Shown here: in pieces, positions 1 to 10,044 of the stretch
Layout of the letters: each line of letters opens with the position of its first letter
How positions within the stretch are numbered: position 1 is the stretch's first letter
Origin: Endocalyx cinctus
Taxonomy: Eukaryota; Ascomycota; Sordariomycetes; Amphisphaeriales; Apiosporaceae
Assembly: GCA_001600455.1 (NCBI GenBank)
Contig: BCKC01000003.1
Span: forward strand, 992,001-1,056,000
DNA: 64,000 nucleotides
Direction of reading: 5' to 3'
The notes under the pieces: model-generated
Database searches by the model: none
What the model was told of the DNA's origin: nothing
What the model saw: only the letters and a program-made list of their open reading frames with translations
Made by a program: the position numbers and the translations under genes

Positions 1-56
1 ACACTAGGAGGGGTGTCTAAATGAAGTAAATTAATTAGCCATTCCAGATTAAAATA

Positions 57-708
57 TCAAAGATGGGGTGTTGGCATTGTTTTACCTGCTATGTCATTGT
101 CTCTTTCCTGCTTCTTAGATCGATTGGCCTTACTCTCAACCTGCTCCTGATTCCATGTCTGGCCGCGATACGAAAATACGGTATCTTTCCCCTGCTCTCT
201 CTTTCGCTTTTTAGCCTACGCTGCCATTATCTTTACATGGCTGGCGGGTAAGTTTTTATGCCAATTCCACTTCTTAAACTGTTCTTTATACAGTTTCTTG
301 CTATGTCACGTTAGAACACAATATGAACAGACAGGATGATATACATACGAGGCATCGAACGAATATTTGTCGAGCATGATGTCCATCGTCTCATCAAGTG
401 TTTTATGTTCATCAATATATAATCTCTTCATCTCCTCCTTGTGAGTGTTCCAATTGATAGTCGTATGCCTTGATCTTCGAGCTGGTTTAGTACTTGGCTC
501 TGAAGCCAAAGCACTAGCCAAATTTTGAACTGGCAGTGTGGAATGACCCGGAACTTGAGGCAAAAGAATGTTAGATTTGGCCTTTGCGCGATCTGTAATC
601 GCCTCAGCATCACGATCTAGGAAAGTACTAACCTGCATCCTGCGAAATAGGTTCCTCAACATGCCCATCGTTCGAAGACGACCCAAACAGAGACATATAC
701 GAGGCCAT
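57..708 (-). CDS. Clr5-domain protein interrupted by an in-frame amber stop (possible pseudogene)
   Basis: The Clr5 domain is a fungal N-terminal domain of unknown mechanism, first noted in a fission-yeast silencing factor. It is visible here as INWNTHKEEMKRLYIDEHKT followed, after a 48-nt intron (301-348, GTATGT...CATAG), by LYKEQFKKWNWHKNL. Exon 1 can start at 708 with a 40-nt intron (593-632), or at 686 without it; both keep the frame. After ...HVKIMAA a TAG at 216-218 ends the frame. The same frame then stays open to a TGA at 57-59 and reads like the usual family continuation (AKKRKREQGKDTVF, then GQTW). The choices are a nonsense mutation, or a 45-nt intron (GTAAAG...GCAG) that removes the TAG. 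Family members are usually longer, often with ankyrin or TPR repeats, which are absent here. The domain call is firm; gene integrity is uncertain. Confidence 0.6.
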
Positions 709-948
709 TACGTGTTAAATTATGGGATACTCGTTCTTCTCTAATCGGTCAGCTGTGGTGTGTGATCAATATTCCTAGGGCAGATAGAATATAAGTAATG
801 TATAGTGAGTTATAGAATTAAGTAGGCAGAAAATGTGTAGAAGTAAAGTTGGTTCGCTACCATCAAGGGCACCAAAAAAAAAAAACGTATCAAGGAAATT
901 CAGGCGCCAAGGGTCGTACGTCAGTGATTGATATGAGGTGGTATGCAA

Positions 949-957
<9 letters not shown>

Positions 958-992
<35 letters not shown>
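958..992. repeat. (GA)n microsatellite
   Basis: About 17 uninterrupted GA units follow an A-tract at 947-957. It is simple-sequence DNA in the intergenic stretch to the right of the Clr5 gene. Confidence 0.95.
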
Positions 993-993
<1 letters not shown>

Positions 994-1090
994 AAGGCCC
1001 CAAAAAGTCCCAGGATCATATATCACTGGCAGGACAGTGGCAATCCCGGTCATTTCTGAACACTTTTACGTTATTATTGGCTCCGTGTAA

Positions 1091-1235
1091 GTCCCCAAAG
1101 GGTCCCAGAAAGGTCCCAGAAAGGTCCCAGAAAGGTCCCAGAAAGGTCCCAGAAAGGTCCCAGAAAGGTCCCAGAAAGGTCCCAGAAAGGTCCCCAAAGA
1201 TACCCCAAAGATACCCCAAAGATACCCCAAAGATC
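1091..1235. repeat. 11-bp minisatellite, two variant units
   Basis: Eight perfect copies of GGTCCCAGAAA start at 1101. They pass through a GGTCCCCAAAG hybrid at 1189 into three copies of GATACCCCAAA up to about 1231. The change of unit inside one array suggests it grew by slippage from a diverging monomer. An 11-bp unit shifts frame at each copy, so open frames over the array on both strands are artefacts. Confidence 0.95.
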
Positions 1236-1920
1236 AGAAAAGTTCTGCAAGCATTGACGAGGGCAAATCATATCCGGGAACCGGTTGAAACAACCTCGGC
1301 GATGTAGCTCCAGAACTTACATACATACATGAAAACGAGACTAAAGTTCTTAAAAGTTCTTGTTTCGTTCCTTCAAATGGTCCAAATATACTTCTACTTG
1401 GTATTTATAAGGCCTTCAAATTTGAAAACGACCGTTGACATGATGGACCAAAACGAGGCAACATCTCACTCGCATCATTTCGGTCATGTATTCCACGGAA
1501 GATGAGTCGCATAAGTTAATAACACTCCAACTGAAAGATTGGCCTGGCGAGGATTGAAAAGTATAAAGGTAGAAATGTCCGCCAGCAATGAATATACAGT
1601 AACTACTACGAAAATAACCATCTTGATCTGTTCACCTAGAGGATATTCTCATTAGAATTTCTACGGTATTATAGAGGTTTCATACTTCGAAAATCTGAGG
1701 TGACAAAGTTGTAGATTATCGATACTTATTCTACTCTAGAGAGAAGCAACACCCCTTCTACATTTTGTTGTCCACCTTTATTTCTCCCCTGAGCGTCAAT
1801 TAATACACACCCAAAATCAAAGCCAGAAAAGAATAGATCAAAGTTCGAAGAAGAGGTAAAACCACATCAATGTGATACATTTATGTTACTAACAATATAT
1901 AGTTTCCAGAGCCTTTTATA

Positions 1921-2133
1921 ATGGAGCCACCCAAGGGTCACAAAGCCTCTGATGTACCTGTCTTTTGTAAAGGTCCATCCACAACAGAAGCACCGTACAC
2001 TATACAACGTTGGCTGCAAGAAGAACCTCGACAGGAACCATTTCATTTGGTTGGAGGGACCCGTGACGCCTCATTGGTGACTGTGGAGAAACTTTTGGTG
2101 AAAAGTGAGAAGCGGAAGGATAAGCCTCTGTAA
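1921..2133 (+). CDS. possible small hypothetical protein
   Basis: A 70-residue frame without a recognised domain. It begins MEPPKGHKASDVPVFC and ends in a Lys-rich tail. Support is indirect: a plausible intron 18 nt upstream with a good branch point, and a TATA-like string farther upstream. It could equally be a chance frame between the Clr5 and AAA genes. No function can be proposed. Confidence 0.2.
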   Translation: MEPPKGHKASDVPVFCKGPSTTEAPYTIQRWLQEEPRQEPFHLVGGTRDASLVTVEKLLVKSEKRKDKPL

Positions 2134-2564
2134 CTCGTTCCGATTGGGAATCAAAAAATAGGATAGTTCAATGACAGCTTTGTGGTTCAGTGTTGTATCT
2201 CTAGGTTCAAATTGCCCAGCCTGCATCAAAGGTGTTATTAATCAGTGCTCCAATAAGCTTTCCTATAATGCATGTTTTGGTTCAAAAGTCATTTTTTTTT
2301 TCATACAAAATAGACTGAACATATGGTAATTCTTCCGAATTCGGACCCCATATGTGGCGGAGTTTGTAACCCTTCATGGTTGCACAAATCCTACCAAGCC
2401 GTAGCCTGCTTATGATTAGGTTAAAAGTCTTGAATTCTTTAGCCGCGACAATTTGAAGTGATTCCCTTTCATCTTTTCGCTGAACCAAATCTTCAGTCAA
2501 ATATTGTTCCTTTGCCCCAAGTTTAAATCAAACCAATATTTCTGGCATTGTATAGATCTCGATC
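2134..2564. other. intergenic, upstream of the AAA+ ATPase
   Basis: Contains a minus-strand 72-residue open frame (2282-2500) of no recognised family, which I do not call. The AAA+ promoter should lie here; no clear TATA box or other motif was identified. Confidence 0.5.
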
Positions 2565-4895
2565 ATGGGTCGGCAGCGTTCTCTAAAGCATCATTCCCCG
2601 ACACGAAGATCCTTGCGCCTTCAAGAACACTTAAGACGAGAGAATAGAAATAGCCCTACTCAAGTAGACCCATTCCATGCCCTGCATCCTAAGAGGCCAG
2701 ACGGCGAAGGCGAAGACTGCGAACTACATATTTACGAAAGGCGCCTTAATCTTCGACAAGAGGCAATTTATTTGCGAGTAGATACGAAATCGACGATAGA
2801 GCCAGAACGAGATACAAGTTTTCGTGCGGGCTTCATTCTCCGTAGGAACTACGATCACATGAAACAGTTGACGGGGACAACGCTCGAGATCCAGTCGCCT
2901 TACGTTCAGAAAGCTTTACGAGAAGTCATCAAGTTCTATCCCGGAGTTAATCTTGATTCGGATAATAAAATTGTGCTTTTCGATCAACCACGATGCCTTT
3001 TCCACTACCGTCAAGAACTACAGGCTTATGCAATATCATCCAAAGATTACTGTATGAAATCTCATGTCGATTTCTGCCTCCGATACATGGAAAAAGAGCT
3101 TCATAGGGAAGTAAGTACTTACGACATGGTCGTTGCCCGCGCCGCCTTCCAGGGGCTAGAACATAAAGATCTTTGGATGATTTTTAAACCTGGGTGCCTC
3201 TTATATATAATAAGGGATACCTTGGAGTGCATTATACGTCTTCGATTCATCACCTTTACAACAATTACGGGCCGTTTGCCTCAATGGGTACTAGAAGCAG
3301 AGCAAATCGAATATGACGGCTCTAATTTTGGGCACACTATCATCAAGGTACTCATTGACTTTTACGACGGAATTAAGCCATTCACAGCATTATATGCTTT
3401 CCCTCTACAATATTACAACGAGGAAGAACGAGTTAGAAATGAGCTTCTCTCTAGGGGTAAAAAGTTTGTCTCGATGAATGGTGTTCTACACCGCCAATAC
3501 AAGGGGAATGCATTTTTTGCAAAACCCCCCAACGCACATCTGCAGCAACAACTCTTCGAACCTGTTGAGGTAAGTGCAAGACCATTTCAAGATGCAAATA
3601 GTTAATGAGTAGTAGGTCAATAATCGGATTATTCTCGATTGTGAGGGTTTATACGCGAATTCTCAAGCAAAGAAACCCAGCTTCATACCTGGGTCTAAGG
3701 TCTTTTCGACTGCTTCGGATGAGGAATGGACTATGGAAGACGATGACTTTCTCATTTGCCACCACTCCCTACCAGGATTTAGCCTTGGAAATAAAAGGTA
3801 CCTATGTCATGATTTTTGTTCTCACTTTGATATAACCCTCCTCCAAGGCCAAGTGGCGAAGAACGAACCCTCATAACTTAAATAGAAAGTCATATCATGT
3901 TTCTCTTCATATGCTTGGCATTATCTTTGGCACACGAGACTAAACATCAAGAGGTTTTAGATGGGGATTCTTCGATGTTACCAAGGTTGAGGAAGTTGAG
4001 TTCGACTCCGCTGCTTTCGACCACCTAGCCCTCCCACAGGACAAAAAGGACACGATACGGTCACTTGTTGAATTGAGGCACAGCGATTTGGATTTTCATG
4101 ATCCGATCAAAGGGAAGGGAAATGGATTGATCTTCCTCCTACACGGACCTCCCGGTGTCGGGAAAACGTTTACGGCTGGTAAGTGTATTAACCTAAAAGC
4201 ACTGAATCAATGCTAGCTAACCAGGGTGATGATATCTAGAAAGCATAACAGAATACACGAAAAGACCATTATATAGACTTGATTCGACTATATTGACCGG
4301 AAATCCCCCGTTTCAGACAGAAACCAAATTACACAACGACCTGTCATTAGCCTCGAAATGGGGGGCGGTAGTGCTTTTAGATGAGGCCGACATATTTATG
4401 CAAGAACGGGATTTGAATAACCTTGACCGAAACAGTGTAGTTTCTAGTATGTTCCCCTTTACATTTAAATTACGTACCGATAGACTTTTTGCTCACACCG
4501 TCCGATATTTAGTGTTGTTAAGACACGTAGAGTATTTTGAAGGCATCATGTTTCTTACGACCAATCGTGTCAAAATTATCGACAAGGCCTTCCTATCTCG
4601 CATCCACGTTTCGATATTCTATCCACCCTTGGCCCTCGGCTTAAAGCGAGACCTTTGGGAAAGGGGGTTGGCAAGAGCCAATGCCGGATGCGCACCAAAT
4701 TGGCTCACTCATGAGCTTCTCCATAGACTTGCAATCGTTGACCTGAACGGCCGAGATATCAAAAACATAATTCGCATAGCCGATGCTTTAGCGCGCAGTA
4801 ATAAGCGCAAGATGGAGTCGTCGGACGTTTTGAGCGGCGTTGATACACATGAAAGCTTCAAGGCAAACTTTGAGAATATTTCTGCCAACGACTGA
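2565..4895 (+). CDS. AAA+ ATPase with N-terminal DUF7025 domain
   Basis: Five exons are joined by introns at 3570-3615, 3798-3960, 4179-4239 and 4447-4512, giving 664 residues. The N-terminal half matches the fungal DUF7025 region (KDLWMIFKPGCLLY; CRY/FPL-like motifs around PLQYYNEEERVR). Next comes one AAA+ module: Walker A GPPGVGKT near residue 457, Walker B VVLLDEAD near 513, sensor region FLTTNRV near 553, then an SRIH arginine-finger segment. The key ATPase residues are present, so it should hydrolyse ATP. Members of this large, lineage-expanded fungal family lack defined substrates. The last intron is 66 nt and stop-free, so an unspliced message would insert 22 residues between Walker B and the sensor. 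No partner gene is evident beside it. Confidence 0.9.
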
Positions 4896-5903
4896 TGATT
4901 CGCTTTCGAGGTACTAGATTAGTGTAGGAAGAGCATAGTTGTTCATATCTCTTTATCAGCTGGATATGTAAAGTTATAAACATTGGCTTCACAGGTTTAC
5001 TTCACCTCAAGCTGTGATTCGACCCTCACTACGAAAGGAAGAAGAAGACAATGTAAACAGTTGGCGATGATAGGGAGCCGATGCCACGAATACTTAGCGT
5101 CCCTTTCTTCGATACCAAGTAATAATATTCGAGGACATGGGCTCCGATTTGTCGAGGAAAATTGTGTACACAGTATCTTTTAGTTGTATTTATGACTACG
5201 TTGAAAGTTATTTATTGAGAGAAGATTTATGCAAATTTATATTTTTACGTTATGTCCAGTTCCGGACATAACTCAGGCTAGGCTTATGCTAGAATCAGGT
5301 TTAAAGCAGCGTAGCTCAGGTATACATATGATCATAACTACAGTATTTTCACCATCATATTTCTCTCTCTATTCATACTACATATACGGAGTACTGAGTA
5401 TTGTCTAAGAATAGATCCTAGCAACTACAAGTAAAGATCAAGGTGCGTTATTAACAACCGTCTAACGTACGGAGTACTCCGTATCATCTGCGGTGATACG
5501 AAGATTTAAGTTAAGTCCGAGACTAATCCTTGGAAATACTGTACGTACTGTATAACACATGACGCATTGAAAGTCCCTCTTAATTCTTGAATTGAATTCC
5601 AAGGTTACATATACGTGTATTGAATTCAAGACTTTCCCATTCATAATATCCATTAAGAAATTTAAAACCCCTTGCTCTTTAGGCCGAACGAGTGGACTAA
5701 CTTAATATCCGCATATCTTAGAGGGCCCAGTTTACCAGGATCCCTTTGATGAATCATCCCGACCTCCCCTTATGTTCAAGTCGATTGGCTAACAAACATA
5801 ACAACGCGAAGGGTGGTTGCGTCAAAGTATTATAACGATCGTAAATAGGTCGGATATCATGGAGGCTGGCTGCTTATAGCGCCGTATCTCTTCAAAATCT
5901 GGT
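4896..5903. other. intergenic with TACGGAGTA palindrome
   Basis: I see no convincing gene. A 16-bp perfect palindrome (TACGGAGTACTCCGTA, 5468-5483) and a near copy (TACGGAGTACT, 5385-5395) lie 80 bp apart. They may be termini of a small decayed repeat or paired CGG sites. Confidence 0.5.
5468..5483. repeat. 16-bp perfect palindrome TACGGAGTACTCCGTA
   Basis: Both halves are self-complementary through the central AGTACT. Half-sites (TACTCCGTA or its complement) recur at 5385-5395, 6935-6943, 14126-14134 and 24065-24073. A weaker copy lies near 41944. All are intergenic. Confidence 0.8.
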
Positions 5904-6107
5904 TCAGAAAAATGTAGATTTCTTCCCTTGGTGAAATCCACTAGGAATATGATCGGGATAGGTAATTTCTGGCGAAGATGACTTCGGCGCAGATATTTTC
6001 GACGAGGATGATCTGGACGATTTAGACGATTTTGTACTGGTGGTCGAGGTCTGAGACTCCGATTTTGTAGGAGTATATACGTCGGCTGGTGACTTGGTAG
6101 GCTTCAT
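5904..6107 (-). CDS. small Ser/Lys-rich hypothetical protein
   Basis: A 67-residue protein if the start is the ATG at 6107 (MKPTKSPADVYTPTK); an upstream ATG at 6212 would add 35 residues of unlike composition. The middle is a low-complexity Ser/Thr/Lys stretch, and the C-terminus (DHIPSGFHQGKKSTFF) is more complex. No signal peptide or membrane segment is seen. It is probably intrinsically disordered and its function is unknown. Its intergenic flanks and biased composition keep confidence low. Confidence 0.35.
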   Translation of the reverse strand: MKPTKSPADVYTPTKSESQTSTTSTKSSKSSRSSSSKISAPKSSSPEITYPDHIPSGFHQGKKSTFF

Positions 6108-6212
6108 GATGATGCTTCTGATAAGACTTTGGTGATAGATAGTTCTGGAAGAGATAATAATTGAGAGATAGTGAGATGCTGTGTTTGACTCGCTACGAAC
6201 AAAACTCAACAA

Positions 6213-7283
6213 ATTAAAGAATTAAACTCAGTTCTTATACAAATGAGCTACGATATCTATTTTGAAGCCTCGTCAATACGGGGCCTTATGTCTTCCGGTA
6301 TACGGATGTAAGTCATATCTACGTATCGGTCTTATTCATCTCGGGTCGTCATCACAATCATTTCTAGGAAGTCTACATAGGGGTACGTAAGACTTAATAC
6401 CCGTGGACATATCTGCCTGTTATGTTGCACACGTACACCTCACGAAATACATCCTGAAAATCTCTAGGATATCATAATACTGTCGATGTGCGTTCATCGG
6501 CTCTTTGAAGAGTACGTTGGAGGTGCATGTGCATTAGTGATTAGGGTTGGTTGGTTGATAGAATAATTATACCTTCACCTTAGTCTCTATCAATCAACCG
6601 TTACAGAACGCTTGAGAAGAATAATGAGAAAATATCGAAGTATCGAAAAATCGATCACTGATCATACAATATTATAATAACTTGTATTGTCTTCTTATAA
6701 AATATGATATTGATATTCAACATTACTAGAATTAAGTAGATAAATACTTCAGTACTCACTGTAGATAGTAATTCTCAAAGCCTAGACTACTGCCCTGGTC
6801 CGTACTTACTTAATTGGCGTTAGCGGAAACTGCCAAAGACTTACCGCCCTGTAAAGTACAGCGTGTACAGGGAATATTTCTTAATCGCCTTAGCATATCC
6901 ATTCCACCTACGAACACCGCTACTAGGAAATAACTACTCCGTACTTAAACCTTGGAGCCTAACATATGACGTGAACCGTGCATATTTCATTACGACAACC
7001 TTCCTCGGTAACGAGAAAAAACCACCACAATCAAGAAAAAAATTACATGAAGCAGTAACACCGTTCCAACCGTCAACGTCGGTATTTTTGGTATAATAAA
7101 CGATGAATGTATAATTTATTCAAAGTGACTCACCCTTTGAAGCGGGCTTACGTCCCCCCTTCTCCTCACTTCCGACCCTACTTGACCGACCCGAAATCGG
7201 TCACATCCTAACATATTATCCCCTTACCTAAGTTACCAAGGCATCCATCTTGAAAGAGAGAAAGGAAGGAAAAAGAAGAAAAC
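6213..7283. other. intergenic, AT-rich
   Basis: No gene recognised. It contains an isolated TACTCCGTA half-site (6935-6943) and, at its right end, the purine-rich leader GAAAGAGAGAAAGGAAGG just before the Spo7 start. Confidence 0.5.
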
Positions 7284-8585
7284 ATGGCCGATACTATCGA
7301 TTCTATCGTCAAGGGTGCCCCTCAACCCGGTCACCAGCTGAAATCCCCTCCGACCGGCACGAGTCCCATCAGCTCATCCACGAAACCCAGCGATCCCCTA
7401 AACCACACGCCCAGCTCCCCCTCGATGATCTACCTCAACATGCTCATCCTCGAAGCCTCGCTGCGGGCACAGTACCTCGAACTACGAGCTCGTCGTCGGA
7501 AACATACGTTTTTCCTGAGCCTGCTGTGCGTCTGGCTGGCCGGCTTCGGGTACGCTTTGTTTTTGGCCCCCCGCGAAGACGGCAACGGCGTCGGCGGTTC
7601 GGTATACTGGGTCGTGGACATGACGGAGAAGGTCTGCTTCACGAGCGGCATAATCACGGGGATACTGATCTGGGCCACGGGGATATGGGACAGGGGCATC
7701 CGGTGGCCGAGGCGGTGGTTCAGCATCTGCAACCGCGGGCTGAGGGGGTTCAACTGCAAGCTCGTCGTCGTCAAGCGGCCGCTCCTGGTCGAGGTCGTGT
7801 CCATCATGGGCTTCCTCTTCACGTACGGGGCCCTCTCGAGCAAGGCCGGCCAGTACCGGTACGTCGAGCCGTCGATCCTGCGCGAGGTCGATCGGGAGCT
7901 GAATATCAATCACCAAGATCACCCGCAGCTGCCGTTCGTGAGCGGCGACGAGGAGAAAGGCGGTCACGAGGAAGACCTGGCGCCGGGAGGGGACTACGTG
8001 AAGCTGCTGCTGTACCCGAAACCCTTCTCGCCCAACTTTCGCGAGAATTGGGAGCTGTACCGGAGCGAGTACTGGGATCGGGAGAACGAGCGTCGGGGCT
8101 TGCTCAGGAAGAAGTTGAAGGCGCGGGACACGCAGTTCGCCAAGCAGCAGGACCGCTGGTTCTGGTGGGTGCCGGGGCGGAGGAGGCAGCTGGAGGAGAA
8201 GCACCAGCAAGCCCCGGGGGAGGGGGAGAAGAGCCTGCATCACCGTGCGTCCGTCCTCGCGAAGGAGCACAAGCGCACGCGCAGCGGCAGCGTCCGACGA
8301 GGTAGCAACTCGGCGGGATCGGGCTCGTCGCGATCTCCCACGCCTCCGGTCGAGAGCGAAGAAGGCGGCGGGCTGAGTCCGGGCGTTTCTAGGAAAGTCA
8401 GCACGTCTTCCAGCACGTCGGACAAGCGGAGGAAGAAGCATTTGTCCTCGGGCTCGAGATCTAAGAGACCCGGTATCGACTCGCGATCCGTCACGCCGGA
8501 GTTTCCGTCTCCGCTGGCGCGGGAGAGCAGCGTCGGTGCCGATGATAGTAATAATAATACGGGATCGGCTAAAGGTCGTAGTTGA
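7284..8585 (+). CDS. SPO7: Spo7-like regulatory subunit of the Nem1-Spo7 phosphatase
   Basis: Single exon, 433 residues. Spo7 holds the Nem1 phosphatase at the nuclear envelope/ER, where the complex dephosphorylates lipin (Pah1) and so controls phosphatidate conversion and membrane growth. The diagnostic block is IYLNMLILEASLRAQYLELR followed by RRRKHTFFLSLL. There are two membrane segments, about residues 75-95 and 117-135, then the conserved KRPLLVEVVSIMGFLFTYG. The C-terminal 150 residues are Arg/Ser-rich and probably disordered, a common extension in filamentous fungi. The ATG at 7284 precedes the conserved block by 48 residues, and a purine-rich leader lies directly upstream. Codon use is GC-rich, unlike the AAA+ gene to the left. 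Confidence 0.93.
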   Translation: MADTIDSIVKGAPQPGHQLKSPPTGTSPISSSTKPSDPLNHTPSSPSMIYLNMLILEASLRAQYLELRARRRKHTFFLSLLCVWLAGFGYALFLAPREDGNGVGGSVYWVVDMTEKVCFTSGIITGILIWATGIWDRGIRWPRRWFSICNRGLRGFNCKLVVVKRPLLVEVVSIMGFLFTYGALSSKAGQYRYVEPSILREVDRELNINHQDHPQLPFVSGDEEKGGHEEDLAPGGDYVKLLLYPKPFSPNFRENWELYRSEYWDRENERRGLLRKKLKARDTQFAKQQDRWFWWVPGRRRQLEEKHQQAPGEGEKSLHHRASVLAKEHKRTRSGSVRRGSNSAGSGSSRSPTPPVESEEGGGLSPGVSRKVSTSSSTSDKRRKKHLSSGSRSKRPGIDSRSVTPEFPSPLARESSVGADDSNNNTGSAKGRS

Positions 8586-10044
8586 CGTTTTTTTTTTTTA
8601 AAAAAAAAAAAAAAGAAGAAGAAAAAATTAACATTATTATTATATTAGAAAAAGTAGGCGAATAATAGATGACGAGGCGTTGTTCCTGTAATGCACATTA
8701 ACCACGGGCTTGGCTAGGATAGGGAACGATGTTTGCTTTGCATCTCTTCTAAGCCTGGGTTTTCTCTTTAATAGAGGAGGGAAACAAGGTTGTAGGGATG
8801 TGTAGCCATTACGATTAAATACTGATATCTTATGATCTGAACTGCTCAACTATCTCATCATTACATCTTCCTATCTTTCCAAAGCCTTTTAGACTGGCTA
8901 AGATGAAGTTTCACGTCCTTCGACCTAAGCTATCTCTAGTCTATGCCTCTCTTTCTAAAACTAAAACGGTCCAAGTGCTGTGGGTGTATAGATAAATGTA
9001 TAATAGACTTGTGACTATATTCAGCGGTCCGCAAATACGTATAAGTTATGGTCTATGTTGAGAACGGTAAATGGCGAAAACCATAACAATTAATAGGCTC
9101 ACGGTCGTCGTCCACGGCTAGTACCTCCTTCGTTCGAGTATCTTTTGATATTCATCACAGTACCTACGGCACTGGATATCCCGCAATGTGAATACTGTCT
9201 CATCACATACCCAGGCCCATCTCATTCAGCCATACGCCCAACCAGGGAATCGGTATCGTTTCATCTCCCTTGGTCATTATATAATTGGGATGGGCGACAC
9301 TAACGGGTATTCATGAATGGTTGAAATTATCGTGGGCGAAGAAATATATGAACAGCACACACATCTCAGCCTGGAAGGGATTCTCGTTTTGTCCGAGTTT
9401 GAGAGAGCTAAGGTAACAGAATATCCGAGTCTTTCTTACTTCACAAGCCGAACACTAAAGAATATCCGAAAGTAGATCATGAAGCATGTTTTTCAGCTCA
9501 TGGAATGCCCTTGTATTGTATTAGCGAGGCTTTTCTTTCCTTAGTTTGACCAAATCATCTGTCTAAATAAACTGCAGCCTAGTCGAAGGATCGCAGCACA
9601 GGTAACCCATGACGTTGGCTTGCTCTAACGCTTCTTTCGGTTTCATATGGGATTACCAGGACGCGAAATCTTTAAGTCTATGTTAAAGTAGCACATAAAC
9701 AAGAGCCAAATATAAGACGGTCGGGGGCTGAGTCCTGCCGTGTCTGACGGTCTGACCTAGTGAATTGTGGGGCGATCGGGTCCAAAAGTTCGGGGTCGGG
9801 GATAAGTCAACGTTCGGATCGGACAATAGAACTCAGGGGCAGCATAAAGACTATTTTCATACTTCGGCATCACAAAACGCCACGATGAGATCAAATAATG
9901 GATATAGATATATAAGGAGAGGAAAGGCTCCCACCTCTCGTATGATCAATTCTGGCTATGATCATCTTACAATCTAATCACTTAGCTACTCCATCATAAT
10001 TAAATTTCGAACCGTCAACCAAGCATATATATTTCATTATCATC
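8586..10044. other. intergenic between SPO7 and the O-methyltransferase
   Basis: Starts with T- and A-tracts (8588-8627) in the likely SPO7 3' UTR. No gene is recognised in the remaining 1.4 kb. The right end should carry the methyltransferase promoter; the leader holds TATATATA at about 10025, 20 nt before the ATG. Confidence 0.5.

Larger units (their letters stand above)
709..1920. other. intergenic, repeat-bearing
   Basis: Apart from the (GA)n tract and the 11-bp array I see no gene. A possible 5'-UTR intron ends at 1902 (GTAAAACC at about 1856, ACTAAC branch point, ATATAG), just before the weak small frame at 1921. A TATAAAGG string sits at about 1562. Confidence 0.6.

Noticed and set aside
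849..1307. Long open frames on both strands over the GA and 11-bp repeats
   Set aside because: They are generated by stop-free tandem repeats; sequence is low-complexity with no domain.
2282..2500. 72-residue minus-strand frame just left of the AAA+ ATPase
   Set aside because: No domain, no splice context and only one usable ATG; treated as chance.
7482..8441. Long minus-strand open frame opposite SPO7
   Set aside because: It is a GC-rich shadow of the Spo7 coding sequence; the plus strand carries the recognisable domain.
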